The notes: generated by a model from the letters alone, not told the origin. 64,000 nt of DNA from an uncultured Lachnospiraceae bacterium (GCA_910577165.1 CAJTLX010000009.1:1-64000); one strand, 5' to 3'; numbered from the stretch's first letter, positions 9,229 through 17,777 are shown. Translations and numbers: made by a program.

Positions 9229-10065
9229 ATGGGAAAAATTATACTTTGCGTGGGGGAGGAAGCAAAAAATCCCTTTGTTTTTCAAGCGACGGGTGATCGT
9301 GTTTCAAGCATTGAGGAACTTTGTCATGTCCTGTATCAAAATGCGTTTGAGGTTCAGGAGGAACTTTATACTGATGAATTCACGCGCTTTGTCGGGGAGG
9401 AGTTAGGGCTTACCTCGCGGGCGGAATATCTGAGGCATTTGATCGATGCGCACGCGGGAGCAAAGGATGTGATGGTGGCGTGTTTTTGTAGTGCAGACTA
9501 CTATGATGCGCAGGAGATCAATGCATTTTTGCAGGAATACGACGCATTTTATGAGAAGAGTCCCCTTGAGCGCGAGAAATGGAAGGCAGACAGGCTCTGG
9601 CAGGGGGGCAGGGAACATGAGGCAAAGAAACTTTATCAAAAGATTTTGCTCTCCGAAAATTTGTCGGAATTATCCGATACAGTTTATGGGGATCTGCTAC
9701 ATAATATCGGAGTCACGAAGATGCGATCCGGCAATATCAGTCAGGCCGTGGAATATTTTCGTGACGCTTATGACCACAACAGTGCGGACGAAACATTGAA
9801 ACAGTATTTTATCGCTTTAACTCTGTCCGGAAACAAGGAGAGGATGGAGCAGGAGTTAAAGGTGCTTGCGCCGCGCAGCGAGGTGACGATGCAGGTGGCG
9901 CAGGAGGTCTATATCGCGCGCAACGCGGCAGAACAAAGCGGGGAATATCAGGAACTTGAAAAATTGAAGAAGCTGCATGAGGACGGGAAAGTTGCGGAAT
10001 ATTACCAGTGTGCGGACGCACTCTTAGAGCGTCTAAAAGAAAAATACCGCAAGGCAGCACAGTAA
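9229..10065 (+). CDS. TPR protein of the unknown operon
   Basis: The protein is 278 aa. The start at 9229 was chosen because AAAGGCGG lies 7 nt upstream; an earlier in-frame ATG at 9208 has no such site. The N-terminal 110 residues form an unrecognised alpha/beta domain (GKIILCVGEEAKNPFVF... and VMVACFCSADYYD). From about 120 there are helical TPR-like units (AKKLYQKILLS, LHNIGVTKMRSGNISQAVEYFRDAYDHN) and a charged C-terminal helix. It has no signal peptide. In Hsp70 systems TPR proteins often act as adaptors, which would suit the Hsp70-like neighbour, but this is conjecture. Confidence 0.6.
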   Translation: MGKIILCVGEEAKNPFVFQATGDRVSSIEELCHVLYQNAFEVQEELYTDEFTRFVGEELGLTSRAEYLRHLIDAHAGAKDVMVACFCSADYYDAQEINAFLQEYDAFYEKSPLEREKWKADRLWQGGREHEAKKLYQKILLSENLSELSDTVYGDLLHNIGVTKMRSGNISQAVEYFRDAYDHNSADETLKQYFIALTLSGNKERMEQELKVLAPRSEVTMQVAQEVYIARNAAEQSGEYQELEKLKKLHEDGKVAEYYQCADALLERLKEKYRKAAQ

Positions 10066-10070
10066 AATCA

Positions 10071-10163
10071 GTATATGCCCGGACAGTATCCCGGAATAAA
10101 TTTGCGGGAGCAAAGCGAACAAAAATTTATTCCCTTATGGTGGGTACTGGGAGGGTATATACG
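10071..10163. repeat. Long imperfect palindrome between operon genes
   Basis: Three nested arms pair across this ~93-bp stretch: GTATATGCCC with GGGTATATAC, CAGTATCCC with GGGTACTG, and GGAATAAATTT (10093-10103) with AAATTTATTCC (10123-10133). The loop reads GCGGGAGCAAAGCGAAC. It lacks a terminal U-run, so it is not a standard terminator. It may be a processing or attenuation element, or a miniature palindromic repeat. Confidence 0.7.
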
Positions 10164-10186
10164 GGACTAAAAATAGGAGCATTATA

Positions 10187-11347
10187 ATGGGATTATTTAG
10201 GAGGAAGAAAAGAGAAGGTGAACAGACCCTTGATGCGGGGGAGGCATTGCGCCAGTTAAAGCGCAGCAAAAAGGGATTAAGCCGGGAAGAAACAGCGCAG
10301 ATTATAGGCGTGGTTTGTGAGCAGGTAGAAGAATTAAAAAGACAGATTGCCGTTTCACAGAAAGAATATGAAGCTGTGACCTCCTATTTGACGGATATGC
10401 AAAAGATCGATCGCATGGCGGAGGAGAACCGGCAGGCGGTAAATGATGCGGCGCGCAATATTCTAAATCTGACAAAGGAACGCGTGAAATATCAGAATAG
10501 TACTGAACGCCTTCCCATTGAACAATACCGCGCGATGGAACGCTATGAAAAAGAGATCCCAGGCGAGTTAAAAAATATCTATGAGCAGGAGCAGTACCGC
10601 GAGATGATCTATTCCGATCTGCGCCAGTTAGAAGGGGAGCGCGGGGTGATCGAGTACGAGAGAGAATCCGCGCAGGACAAAAAGATTTTTTTGAAAAATC
10701 TAGCGGTCTTTGGCGGTTTTTTGGTGGTGCTTTTGTTTGCGACGCTGTTAGTGATCAATCTAATAACAAAGACAGATATGTTTTTGCCGATGCTTTTAGT
10801 GCTGGCACTTGCGGCGGGGATTACCGCCTATATCGCGGTGGTGGAAGGACAGATCAAAAAGACGCTCAGGGAGTCGGATTACAAGCTTAACCGGGTGATT
10901 CAGCTGACAAATAAAGTAAAAATAAAACTGGTCAACTGTGCAAATGCATTAGATTATAGTTATGAGAAATACAGGGTGCAAAGTTACCGGGAATTTGCGG
11001 TGATCTGGGAAAAATATGTGCGGACGAAGGATGAGGAGAGACGTTACCGCAAAAGTACCGAATTACTTGAACATTACAATCGAACCCTGATGGATGAACT
11101 TTTTAATGCGGAGGTAAGGGATGTGGAGATCTGGCTTTATCAGGCGGAGGCACTGCTTGACGAGAAGGAGATGGTGGAGGTGCGCCACCATTTAAATATC
11201 CGCAGGCAAAAGATCAGGGAGCGGCTGGAATTTAATCATAGTCAGCTTGCCCTGTGTGAGGAGGAGCTTTCCCAGATTGCGAAGGGAAATAGTGCATATG
11301 CGGATCTGGTCGAGGAGATTGCGGGCAAGCATGGGATTTCGTGGTGA
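10187..11347 (+). CDS. Coiled-coil protein with two central membrane segments
   Basis: The protein is 386 aa with an AGGAG site upstream. The N-terminus is very basic (MGLFRRKKREGE). A charged helical, probably coiled-coil, region runs to about 165. Two transmembrane segments follow at about 170-190 (FGGFLVVLLFATLLVINLI) and 198-218 (MLLVLALAAGITAYIAVV), with a very short connection. A second long charged helical region follows to the end. Both termini are predicted to lie in the cytoplasm. It is the last intact gene of the unknown operon and would be the membrane anchor if the four proteins form a complex. No family was recognised beyond the layout. Confidence 0.6.
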   Translation: MGLFRRKKREGEQTLDAGEALRQLKRSKKGLSREETAQIIGVVCEQVEELKRQIAVSQKEYEAVTSYLTDMQKIDRMAEENRQAVNDAARNILNLTKERVKYQNSTERLPIEQYRAMERYEKEIPGELKNIYEQEQYREMIYSDLRQLEGERGVIEYERESAQDKKIFLKNLAVFGGFLVVLLFATLLVINLITKTDMFLPMLLVLALAAGITAYIAVVEGQIKKTLRESDYKLNRVIQLTNKVKIKLVNCANALDYSYEKYRVQSYREFAVIWEKYVRTKDEERRYRKSTELLEHYNRTLMDELFNAEVRDVEIWLYQAEALLDEKEMVEVRHHLNIRRQKIRERLEFNHSQLALCEEELSQIAKGNSAYADLVEEIAGKHGISW

Positions 11348-11380
11348 AGAATGATTGTTTTTTGTAATAGGAGGGAAAAT

Positions 11381-12242
11381 ATGGGAACTTATTTAAATCC
11401 AAGAAATTTATGTGTATAAAATAAATATGATTGCGCGGACAAATGGATATTTGGATACGGAGCAAAAATTTATTTGTGTCAGCAGATCAAGGCATTTTGG
11501 AAAATCCATGGCATTAAAAATGCTGTCCGCCTATTACAGTTGTGGCTGTGACTCAAAGGAATTGTTTGAAGATCTGAAAATAGCCTCTGATCCAATGTTT
11601 GAAAAATATTTAAACGAATATGATGTGATTTTTCTGGATATGCAGCAATTTCTAATCAGTTCGAAAAGGCAGGAATCGGAAGAACTGCAAAAGCAATATC
11701 TTGATTTTTTGCGGAATCTCTGGAAGGGCAGGGATTATGTCGCGCTTGTCTATATGACGGGGATTTTGCCGGTAAAAAATAGGGGGTTCATTCTGCATTA
11801 AATATGTTTACGGAATACTCGATGACCGATCAGGATGTTTTTGGGGAATATACGGGGTTTACCGAGGGGAAAGTAAAAGAATTATGTACGCGGTTTGATA
11901 TGGACTTTGCAAAGACAAACCATTAGTATGATGGGTACCATTTTATAAAATTTTGTCATGTCTATAATCCGAAATCCGTTGTGGAATCCATGCGCCGCCG
12001 GAAATTTTCAAATTATTAGACATCAACTGAGACTGATAAAGCGTTAAAAATATATATGGATTTTGATGGTCTGCGCACGGATATAATATGCAAAAACAGC
12101 GGATACGGCGATCGAACAAATTAAGGATCAAAATTATGTGCAAGTGGTAGAGGAATATTCTGGAAGAATTTCGTTTGTCGGGATCAATTATGATAAAACG
12201 GATAAAAAACATGGCTGTAAGATTGAGACGGTGGTACGGTGA
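11381..12242 (+). pseudogene. Decayed AAA-ATPase/PD-(D/E)XK-like family gene
   Basis: An AGGAGGG site and ATG at 11381 begin MGTYLNPRN, the usual N-terminus of this Lachnospiraceae AAA-ATPase family, but a TAA follows at once. The reading resumes in another frame with TEQKFICVSRSRHFGKSMALKML (a Walker A relic, where intact members have RPRRFGKS) and later VALVYMTGILPVK. After a further shift come SALNMFTEYSM and GFTEGKVKELC, an internal stop at 11923-11925, and finally EEYSGRISFVGINYDK near the end. The Walker B region and much of the C-terminal half are deleted. Several stops, shifts and deletions make it a true relic. It is AT-rich compared with its neighbours. Confidence 0.85.
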
Positions 12243-12311
12243 GGTTTGATAAGGAAACCACAGGCGGCAAGGCCGATAAGTAAAAGTAATTTGCGGCGAT
12301 AAAATTTCCTC

Positions 12312-12340
12312 TTGACAATTTACAAAAGATTGCTTAATAT
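12312..12340 (+). promoter_or_regulatory. Promoter of the valS T-box transcript
   Basis: -35 TTGACA (12312-12317) is a perfect consensus, followed by a 17-nt spacer and -10 TAATAT (12335-12340). Transcription would begin just upstream of the T-box leader. Confidence 0.8.
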
Positions 12341-12357
12341 AATACCATATTCAGAGA

Positions 12358-12640
12358 TGAAAAATGTAGCGCGAGAGAGGAGTACATCATAAACGCTGGC
12401 AGAGAGGACGGCACTTGGCTGAAAGGCTGTCTCAGAAAGAGTGGTGGAAGGTAGCTTTCAAACAGAGCATCTGAACAAGAGTAGGGTGCTACGGGGAGTC
12501 CCGTTACAGGCGAATGCTTTTCGGTGATTGTCAAATTGTAAAAATCTGGAAAGAACCAGAAGTGTGTAAGAGGCGGCATTTTGCTGTGAATTAAGGTGGT
12601 ACCACGATCCTTCGTCCTTATGTGACGGGGGATTTTTTTT
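12358..12640 (+). ncRNA. T-box leader of valS
   Basis: The leader has the Clostridia T-box pattern: an early GAGAGAGGAGTAC and GGCAGAGAGGACGG stem I region, GCTGAAAGGC, a GGTGGAAGG segment, and the invariant T-box sequence AAGGTGGTACCACG at 12593-12606. A terminator hairpin follows directly (CCTTCGTC paired with GACGGGGG, then a run of eight T ending near 12640). Uncharged tRNA would pair with the T-box and favour the antiterminator, allowing valS expression. Placement before valS implies a tRNA-Val specifier; I could not assign the specifier codon with confidence. Confidence 0.9.
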
Positions 12641-12700
12641 ATGCGCAGGGGCGCGAATGGAAGATAATTGCTAACACAATACGCGCCCCGCGTAGCGAGA

Positions 12701-12739
12701 TTATGTGCTTTGCACATAAGGGAAAGACTTCCCTATGTG
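12701..12739 (+). other. Two mutually exclusive hairpins in the valS leader
   Basis: GCACATAA (12712-12719) can pair either with the upstream TTATGTGC (12701-12708) or, as CACATAAGGGAA (12713-12724), with the downstream TTCCCTATGTG (12729-12739). They lie between the T-box terminator and the valS ribosome site. Confidence 0.6.
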
Positions 12740-12774
12740 ATATTTAAAAAATTAGAGAAAGGACAGGTATCGAT

Positions 12775-15471
12775 ATGCAGAGAGAACTTGCAAAAACTTA
12801 TGATCCAAAGGATATCGAAGAGCGTTTGTACAAAAAATGGGAGAAGAAAAAATATTTTCATGCGGAGCCGGATGAGACAAGGGAACCGTTTACGATTGTG
12901 ATCCCGCCGCCAAATATTACGGGACAACTCCATATGGGACACGCGCTCGACAATACAATGCAGGATATCCTAGTTCGCTTTAAGCGGATGCAGGGCTACA
13001 ATACGCTCTGGCAGCCGGGAACGGACCATGCGAGCATTGCGACCGAGGTCAAGATTATTGAGCAGCTAAAAAAAGAGGGCATTGACAAAAAGGATCTTGG
13101 GCGCGAGGGATTTTTAAAGCGCGCCTGGGAGTGGAGAGCGGAGTATGGCGGACGCATTGTCGAGCAGCTTAAAAAAATGGGTTCCTCCTGTGATTGGGAC
13201 AGAGAACGTTTTACCATGGATGAGGGCTGCTCGGAGGCAGTTGAGGAAGTATTCTGCAAAATGCATGATAAGGGGCTTATCTACAAGGGTTCCCGCATTA
13301 TCAACTGGTGTCCGGTATGCAAGACTTCCATCTCGGACGCGGAGGTGGAGTACGAGGAGCAAAATGGACATTTCTGGCATATTAAATATCCGGTGGTTGG
13401 GACGGAAGAATTTCTTGAATTTGCGACAACCCGCCCGGAAACCATGCTTGGCGATACGGCGGTCGCGGTTCACCCGGAGGATGAACGCTATGCGCATCTG
13501 GTGGGAAAGATGGTGAAGGTTCCGTTTGTTGACCGTGAGATCCCGATTATTGCTGATTCCTATGTGGAGAAAGATTTTGGGACGGGTGTGGTAAAGATTA
13601 CGCCCGGACATGACCCGAACGATTTTGAAGTCGGTAAACGTCATCATTTGCCGGAGATCAATATCATGAATGATGATGCGACGATCAACGCAAATGGCGG
13701 AAAATTTGAGGGTTTGGATCGCTATGAGGCGCGCAAACAGATTGTTGCAGAACTTGACGCGATGGGGCTCTTGGTGCGCATTGAGGATTACAGTCACAAT
13801 GTCGGCACACATGATCGCTGTGGGACAACAGTGGAACCGCTAATTAAGCCGCAGTGGTTTGTAAAGATGGATGAGTTGATAAAGCCTGCGGTGGAGGCAG
13901 TAAAGAAAAGGGAAGTGGAACTGATTCCGGAGAGAATGGAAAAAATTTACTATAACTGGACGGACAATATCAAGGATTGGTGTATTTCCAGACAACTCTG
14001 GTGGGGACATCGAATTCCTGCCTACTACTGTGATAACTGCGGGGAGATTGTTGTGGCAAAGGCGGCGAATGCGCCTAAAATCTGCCCGAAATGTGGCAGC
14101 GCGCATATCAGACAGGATGAGGATACACTTGATACCTGGTTTTCCTCCGCGCTCTGGCCGTTCTCAACTCTTGGCTGGCCGGAGAAAACAAAGGATCTGG
14201 AATATTTTTATCCGACAAGTGTTCTTGTCACCGGATATGATATTATTTTCTTCTGGGTGATCCGCATGATTTTTTCGGGTTATGAGCATATGGGCAAAAA
14301 ACCGTTTCGGACCGTGCTCTTTCACGGGCTTGTGAGAGATTCATTAGGGCGAAAGATGAGTAAATCGTTAGGCAACGGGATTGATCCGTTAGAGGTAATT
14401 GACAAGTACGGCGCGGACGCGCTGCGCTTTACGTTGATTACCGGAAATGCGCCGGGCAATGATATGCGCTTTTACTGGGAGAGAGTGGAGGCGAGCCGCA
14501 ATTTTGCAAACAAGGTCTGGAATGCGTCGCGCTTTATTATGATGAATATGGCGCAGATGGAAGAGCGGGGGCTTAACCCGCGCGTTTTAGAGGTGGAGGA
14601 AGGGACATTAAAGCAGGAGGATCGCTGGATTCTCTCTAAGGCAAACGCGCTGGTGCGGGATGTAACTGATAATTTGGAGCGTTTTGAGATGGGCATTGCG
14701 GCGGATAAGATCTACGATTTTATCTGGGAGGAGTTCTGCGACTGGTATATTGAGATGGTAAAGCCGCGCCTGTACGGGGAGGATGTGGCGACAAAGACGG
14801 CGGCAATCTGGACACTGCGCGAGGTACTGACGATAGCACTAAAACTTTTGCACCCGTATATGCCGTTTGTGACAGAGGAAATTTTCTGCACATTAAAGGA
14901 GGCGGAGGGTGTTCTTTCGCAGAATGAGTCCATTATGATTTCCGAATGGCCAAAGTATCGGCAGGAAAGATATTTTGCCGGGGAGGAAGAAGCTGTGGAG
15001 CAGATGAAAGAGGCGATCAAGGCTATCCGCAATGTGCGCACGGAAATGAATGTGCCACCCGCGCGCAAGGCGACGGTCTATATTGTTTCGGAGAGCAGGA
15101 AGGTGCGCGATATTTTTGCGGCGGGCAGGGTATTTTTCGCGCCGCTTGCCTATGCGAGTGAGGTAAAGATTAGAGAGGATAAAACGGGGATTGATGCGGA
15201 CGCAGTCTCGGCGGTGATTCCTCAGGCAACGATCTATATGCCATTTTCCGATCTGGTGGATATCGCGAGGGAAGTAGAGCGGTTAAATAAGGAGAAACTG
15301 CGTCTGGAGGCAGAGATCGCGCGTGCGGACAAGATGCTTTCAAATCCAAATTTTGTAAATAAGGCTCCGGAGAAAAAGCTTGCCGAGGAGAAAGAAAAGC
15401 GGAAAAAGTACAGTGATATGCTTGTGCAGGTACAGGAGCGGCTGTCTCATTTTACAAAGACCACAATTTAG
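12775..15471 (+). CDS. valS: Valyl-tRNA synthetase
   Basis: The protein is 898 aa, a usual length. It is a class I aminoacyl-tRNA synthetase that charges tRNA-Val. The HIGH-type motif is HMGH at 53-56 after PPPNITG, and KMSKS is at 527-531. The editing domain (TTRPETMLGDTAVAV) is intact, as are the zinc-type cysteines (WCPVCKTSISDAEVEYEE and CDNCGEIVV...CPKCGSAHI). A C-terminal coiled-coil arm is present (about 825-890). The ATG follows an AAAGGA site. Expression is controlled by the T-box upstream. A structured repeat begins right at the stop codon. Confidence 0.98.
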   Translation: MQRELAKTYDPKDIEERLYKKWEKKKYFHAEPDETREPFTIVIPPPNITGQLHMGHALDNTMQDILVRFKRMQGYNTLWQPGTDHASIATEVKIIEQLKKEGIDKKDLGREGFLKRAWEWRAEYGGRIVEQLKKMGSSCDWDRERFTMDEGCSEAVEEVFCKMHDKGLIYKGSRIINWCPVCKTSISDAEVEYEEQNGHFWHIKYPVVGTEEFLEFATTRPETMLGDTAVAVHPEDERYAHLVGKMVKVPFVDREIPIIADSYVEKDFGTGVVKITPGHDPNDFEVGKRHHLPEINIMNDDATINANGGKFEGLDRYEARKQIVAELDAMGLLVRIEDYSHNVGTHDRCGTTVEPLIKPQWFVKMDELIKPAVEAVKKREVELIPERMEKIYYNWTDNIKDWCISRQLWWGHRIPAYYCDNCGEIVVAKAANAPKICPKCGSAHIRQDEDTLDTWFSSALWPFSTLGWPEKTKDLEYFYPTSVLVTGYDIIFFWVIRMIFSGYEHMGKKPFRTVLFHGLVRDSLGRKMSKSLGNGIDPLEVIDKYGADALRFTLITGNAPGNDMRFYWERVEASRNFANKVWNASRFIMMNMAQMEERGLNPRVLEVEEGTLKQEDRWILSKANALVRDVTDNLERFEMGIAADKIYDFIWEEFCDWYIEMVKPRLYGEDVATKTAAIWTLREVLTIALKLLHPYMPFVTEEIFCTLKEAEGVLSQNESIMISEWPKYRQERYFAGEEEAVEQMKEAIKAIRNVRTEMNVPPARKATVYIVSESRKVRDIFAAGRVFFAPLAYASEVKIREDKTGIDADAVSAVIPQATIYMPFSDLVDIAREVERLNKEKLRLEAEIARADKMLSNPNFVNKAPEKKLAEEKEKRKKYSDMLVQVQERLSHFTKTTI

Positions 15472-15598
15472 ATAGATGGTGATTGATTATCACCATCTGC
15501 GCCAAGCACGGTTGTTTGCGACATTTACCGATTCGTGCGAGTGCGCATCCCCTGAGGGCTATATATCTGGCAATTATTTAATGCCAGATATATAGATA
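15470..15598 (-). repeat. Structured repeat element, copy A (inverted relative to copy B)
   Basis: The reverse complement of this stretch matches 17301-17427. It has two terminal hairpins, 15474-15498 (10-bp stem AGATGGTGAT) and 15559-15595 (14-bp stem CTATATATCTGGCA), joined by a conserved ~60-nt core that contains GGGGATGCGCACTCGCAC on the minus strand. It starts at the valS stop codon. Confidence 0.85.
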
Positions 15599-15718
15599 TT
15601 TTTTCTGAAAAATTATTAAATTCTCTGCAAAAAAAATATCTTTTGGCAAAGATTCTTAAAAATAAAAAAATATTAAATAAACAGTGGAAATTTAGATGAA
15701 ATTGTAGTAGAATAAAAC

Positions 15719-15774
15719 TATAGCAAACGACAAAAATATTTGTCGTTTGTTATAAACCCTCCGGGGATGCGCAC
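15719..15774 (+). repeat. Partial copy C of the structured repeat
   Basis: A strong hairpin (15719-15754, stem core CAAACGACAAA with TTTGTCGTTTG) is followed by CCCTCCGGGGATGCGCAC, identical to the start of the core in copy B. The sequence then diverges. Two more hairpins follow at about 15790-15822 (TATGCCG/CGGCATA) and 15820-15862 (ATAGGAAA/TTTCCTAT), inside the leader of the FapA-type gene. The stretch 15600-15718 is AT-rich and shows no gene. Confidence 0.7.
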
Positions 15775-15894
15775 GGATTTGCATAGAAAATATGCCGCTT
15801 TGTGGTGTAAGTCCGGCATAGGAAACGAATCAAAATGCAAGTATTTTGTTCATTTCCTATAACAATATACTTTGCTATAAGGGAAAGGCGGGGG

Positions 15895-17298
15895 ATGTCT
15901 ATGGGTAATTTAGAAATGCTGGAGTGGTTGGAAAAGGGTTCCAAGGTATTGATTAGTGAAGACTGGATGTCGGCAGAACTGTACTTGTGCCCGCCGCCAG
16001 AACATACGAACTACGATATGGACACGGTTCTGCAATTGCTTGCGAAGAACGGGATTCGAAAGGGTGTCCGTGAAGAGAGAATCAAAAAGATGCTCACCGA
16101 TAAAATTTATTTTGCAAAGATAGCCATTGCATTTGGTCAGCCCGCCAAGGAGGGGCAGGAGGGACATTACGAGTTCCTTTTTGATGCGGAGACGAATAGA
16201 AAGCCGAAGGTTTTGCCGGACGGATCAGTGGATTATCGGATGATGACGACGATCCCGACAGTTAAGGAGGGAGCGATCATTGCGCGCTACACGCCGGCAG
16301 CACCAGGAAAGCCCGGCTGGGATTTAGCGGGGCGGGAACTGCCCGCAAGGGACGGCAGGGAATTGCCGGAGATCAAGGGCAAGGGATTTTGTACTTCGGA
16401 AGACAAACGCACCTATATGGCGACGATAAGCGGCCGGATTGAGATGGAGAATGGTCGGATCAATATAAAAAATTTCCTTGAGATCAAGGAGGATGTTGAT
16501 GTGCTGACCGGCGATATTGAGTTTGACGGGGATGTTTTGATACACGGCAATGTGACAAGTGGAAGAAAGATTCGCGCGGGCGGGACGCTCACAGTGCAGG
16601 GTGCCGTCGAGGGGTGCGAACTTTACGCCGGGAAGGATATCGTGCTTACCTGCGGGATGCAGGGCGGGGGCAAAGGACTTGTCTCCTGTAAGGGTTCGGT
16701 TTCTGGAAAATTTTTTGAGCAGACAAAGATTATGGCCGGAAAGAATGTCAATGCGAACTCCGTACTCAGCTGTATTGTGGAGGCGGGGGAGGATGTTGTC
16801 GTGGCGGGGCGGCATGGTGTGATTCTTGGCGGTACAGTCTATGCGGGGCGCGCACTTGAAGTCACGACGGTGGGCAATGTCGCGGAGGTACAGTCCGAGC
16901 TGATTGCGGGCAAGAGCGACGAACTTGAAAAGAATTTACAAAAATTAGAAGTTGAGTACAAATCACTTGCAGAGCAGCTGGAAAAGACAACAAAAGTACT
17001 CTCTCTCCTACAGGTTCCAAAAGATCCAAAATTGGAGCCACGCGCCTCACAGGAGAGAAGAATGCAGGTGACACGCTTTAAGATTTCGCTTGACAGCCAG
17101 ATAAACGAAAATCTGCAAAAGCGTCAGAAGCTGCTTGAGAAGATTGAACTTGCGCAGGACGCAAAGATTGTTGTGCGCCAATGTGCTTATCCTGGGACGC
17201 GCGTGCGCATGAATGGTGTGCAGTATCAGTTTAAAGAGACATTAAACGGCGTGACGCTCAAAAAGAAGGATAATGAGATCCGTCTCTATTCCAACTAG
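15895..17298 (+). CDS. FapA/DUF342 family protein
   Basis: The protein is 467 aa from the ATG at 15895, preceded by AAAGGCGGGGG; an upstream in-frame ATG at 15835 lies in a hairpin and has no ribosome site. An N-terminal domain (to about 165) precedes a beta-helix-like block, about 180-340, with short repeated turns such as GDIEFDGDVLIHGNV, VQGAVEGCELYAGKDIVLT and AGKNVNANSV. A coiled coil follows (about 345-420) and a small C-terminal beta domain. The layout is that of the FapA family (flagellar assembly protein A/DUF342), implicated elsewhere in flagellar or polar functions; the role here is unknown. It is bordered on both sides by the structured repeats. Confidence 0.85.
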   Translation: MSMGNLEMLEWLEKGSKVLISEDWMSAELYLCPPPEHTNYDMDTVLQLLAKNGIRKGVREERIKKMLTDKIYFAKIAIAFGQPAKEGQEGHYEFLFDAETNRKPKVLPDGSVDYRMMTTIPTVKEGAIIARYTPAAPGKPGWDLAGRELPARDGRELPEIKGKGFCTSEDKRTYMATISGRIEMENGRINIKNFLEIKEDVDVLTGDIEFDGDVLIHGNVTSGRKIRAGGTLTVQGAVEGCELYAGKDIVLTCGMQGGGKGLVSCKGSVSGKFFEQTKIMAGKNVNANSVLSCIVEAGEDVVVAGRHGVILGGTVYAGRALEVTTVGNVAEVQSELIAGKSDELEKNLQKLEVEYKSLAEQLEKTTKVLSLLQVPKDPKLEPRASQERRMQVTRFKISLDSQINENLQKRQKLLEKIELAQDAKIVVRQCAYPGTRVRMNGVQYQFKETLNGVTLKKKDNEIRLYSN

Positions 17299-17300
17299 GA

Positions 17301-17427
17301 CTATAGATCTGGCATTAAATAATTGCCAGATCTATAGCCCTCCGGGGATGCGCACTCGCACGAACCGGTAAATGTCGCAAGTGACCGTGTTCGGCGCAGA
17401 TGGCAATAATTAATTGCCATCTATATA
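17301..17427 (+). repeat. Structured repeat element, copy B
   Basis: Hairpin 17301-17337 (14-bp stem CTATAGATCTGGCA), a core from CCCTCCGGGGATGCGCAC (17338-17355) to GGCGC, and hairpin 17398-17422 (10-bp stem AGATGGCAAT). It begins 3 bp after the stop codon of the FapA-type gene. About 53 of 60 core positions match copy A, and three stem differences are compensatory. Confidence 0.85.
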
Positions 17428-17479
17428 ATCTTGTTTTTAAATCGCAGTTTTAAAGAGGCAGAAGTGCAGTTTTTCAGGA

Positions 17480-17518
17480 AATCGGTCGGGAAATACGAGA
17501 TTTGCCCGACCGATTTTT
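17480..17518 (+). terminator. Intrinsic terminator
   Basis: The stem AATCGGTCGGG (17480-17490) pairs perfectly with CCCGACCGATT (17505-17515), followed by a short T-run. It ends the FapA-type transcript downstream of repeat copy B. Confidence 0.85.
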
Positions 17519-17528
17519 GCGCAGAGTA

Positions 17529-17557
17529 TTGATTTTTTTCTCAAGAATCGTTATAGT
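17529..17557 (+). promoter_or_regulatory. Promoter for the small-protein/zinc-ribbon TPR pair
   Basis: -35 TTGATT (17529-17534), 17-nt spacer and -10 TATAGT (17552-17557), just after the terminator. Confidence 0.55.
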
Positions 17558-17607
17558 TATAGAATGTATTGACAATGGATCAAATAAACAGGAAAGGAAT
17601 GGCGGAT

Positions 17608-17757
17608 ATGATAAATTTTGAAAAGGAACTGGCGACATATCAGCCGAGTTTGGAAGTGGACGAGGCAGAGGAGGCGATCTATAATAATGACCTGACCGAT
17701 CTTTCTGATATTTTAGACAGGATTTTAAGGGACAAAAAGAACCAGAGGGCGGATTAA
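17608..17757 (+). CDS. Small acidic protein of unknown function
   Basis: The protein is 49 aa from the ATG at 17608 (MINFEKELATYQPSLEVDEAEE). GGAAAGG at 17591-17597 fits this start better than the ATG at 17599, which is too close. It is very acidic, helical in character and has no membrane segment. It lies 20 bp upstream of the zinc-ribbon TPR gene, so the two are probably co-translated. It could be a small partner of that protein. No family was recognised. Confidence 0.65.
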   Translation: MINFEKELATYQPSLEVDEAEEAIYNNDLTDLSDILDRILRDKKNQRAD

Positions 17758-17777
17758 AGGAGAGATGAGGAAAGAAC

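Noticed and set aside
12272..12279. GCCGATAA, like a sigma-D -10 element
   Set aside because: No TAAA at 15-16 nt upstream, and it precedes the valS T-box promoter rather than a motility gene.
13114..13812. 232-codon open frame on the minus strand of valS
   Set aside because: Entirely inside a well-supported gene; no family features and no ribosome site.
15470..17427. Composite transposon carrying the FapA-type gene
   Set aside because: The terminal repeats are inverted, but there is no transposase and no visible target-site duplication.
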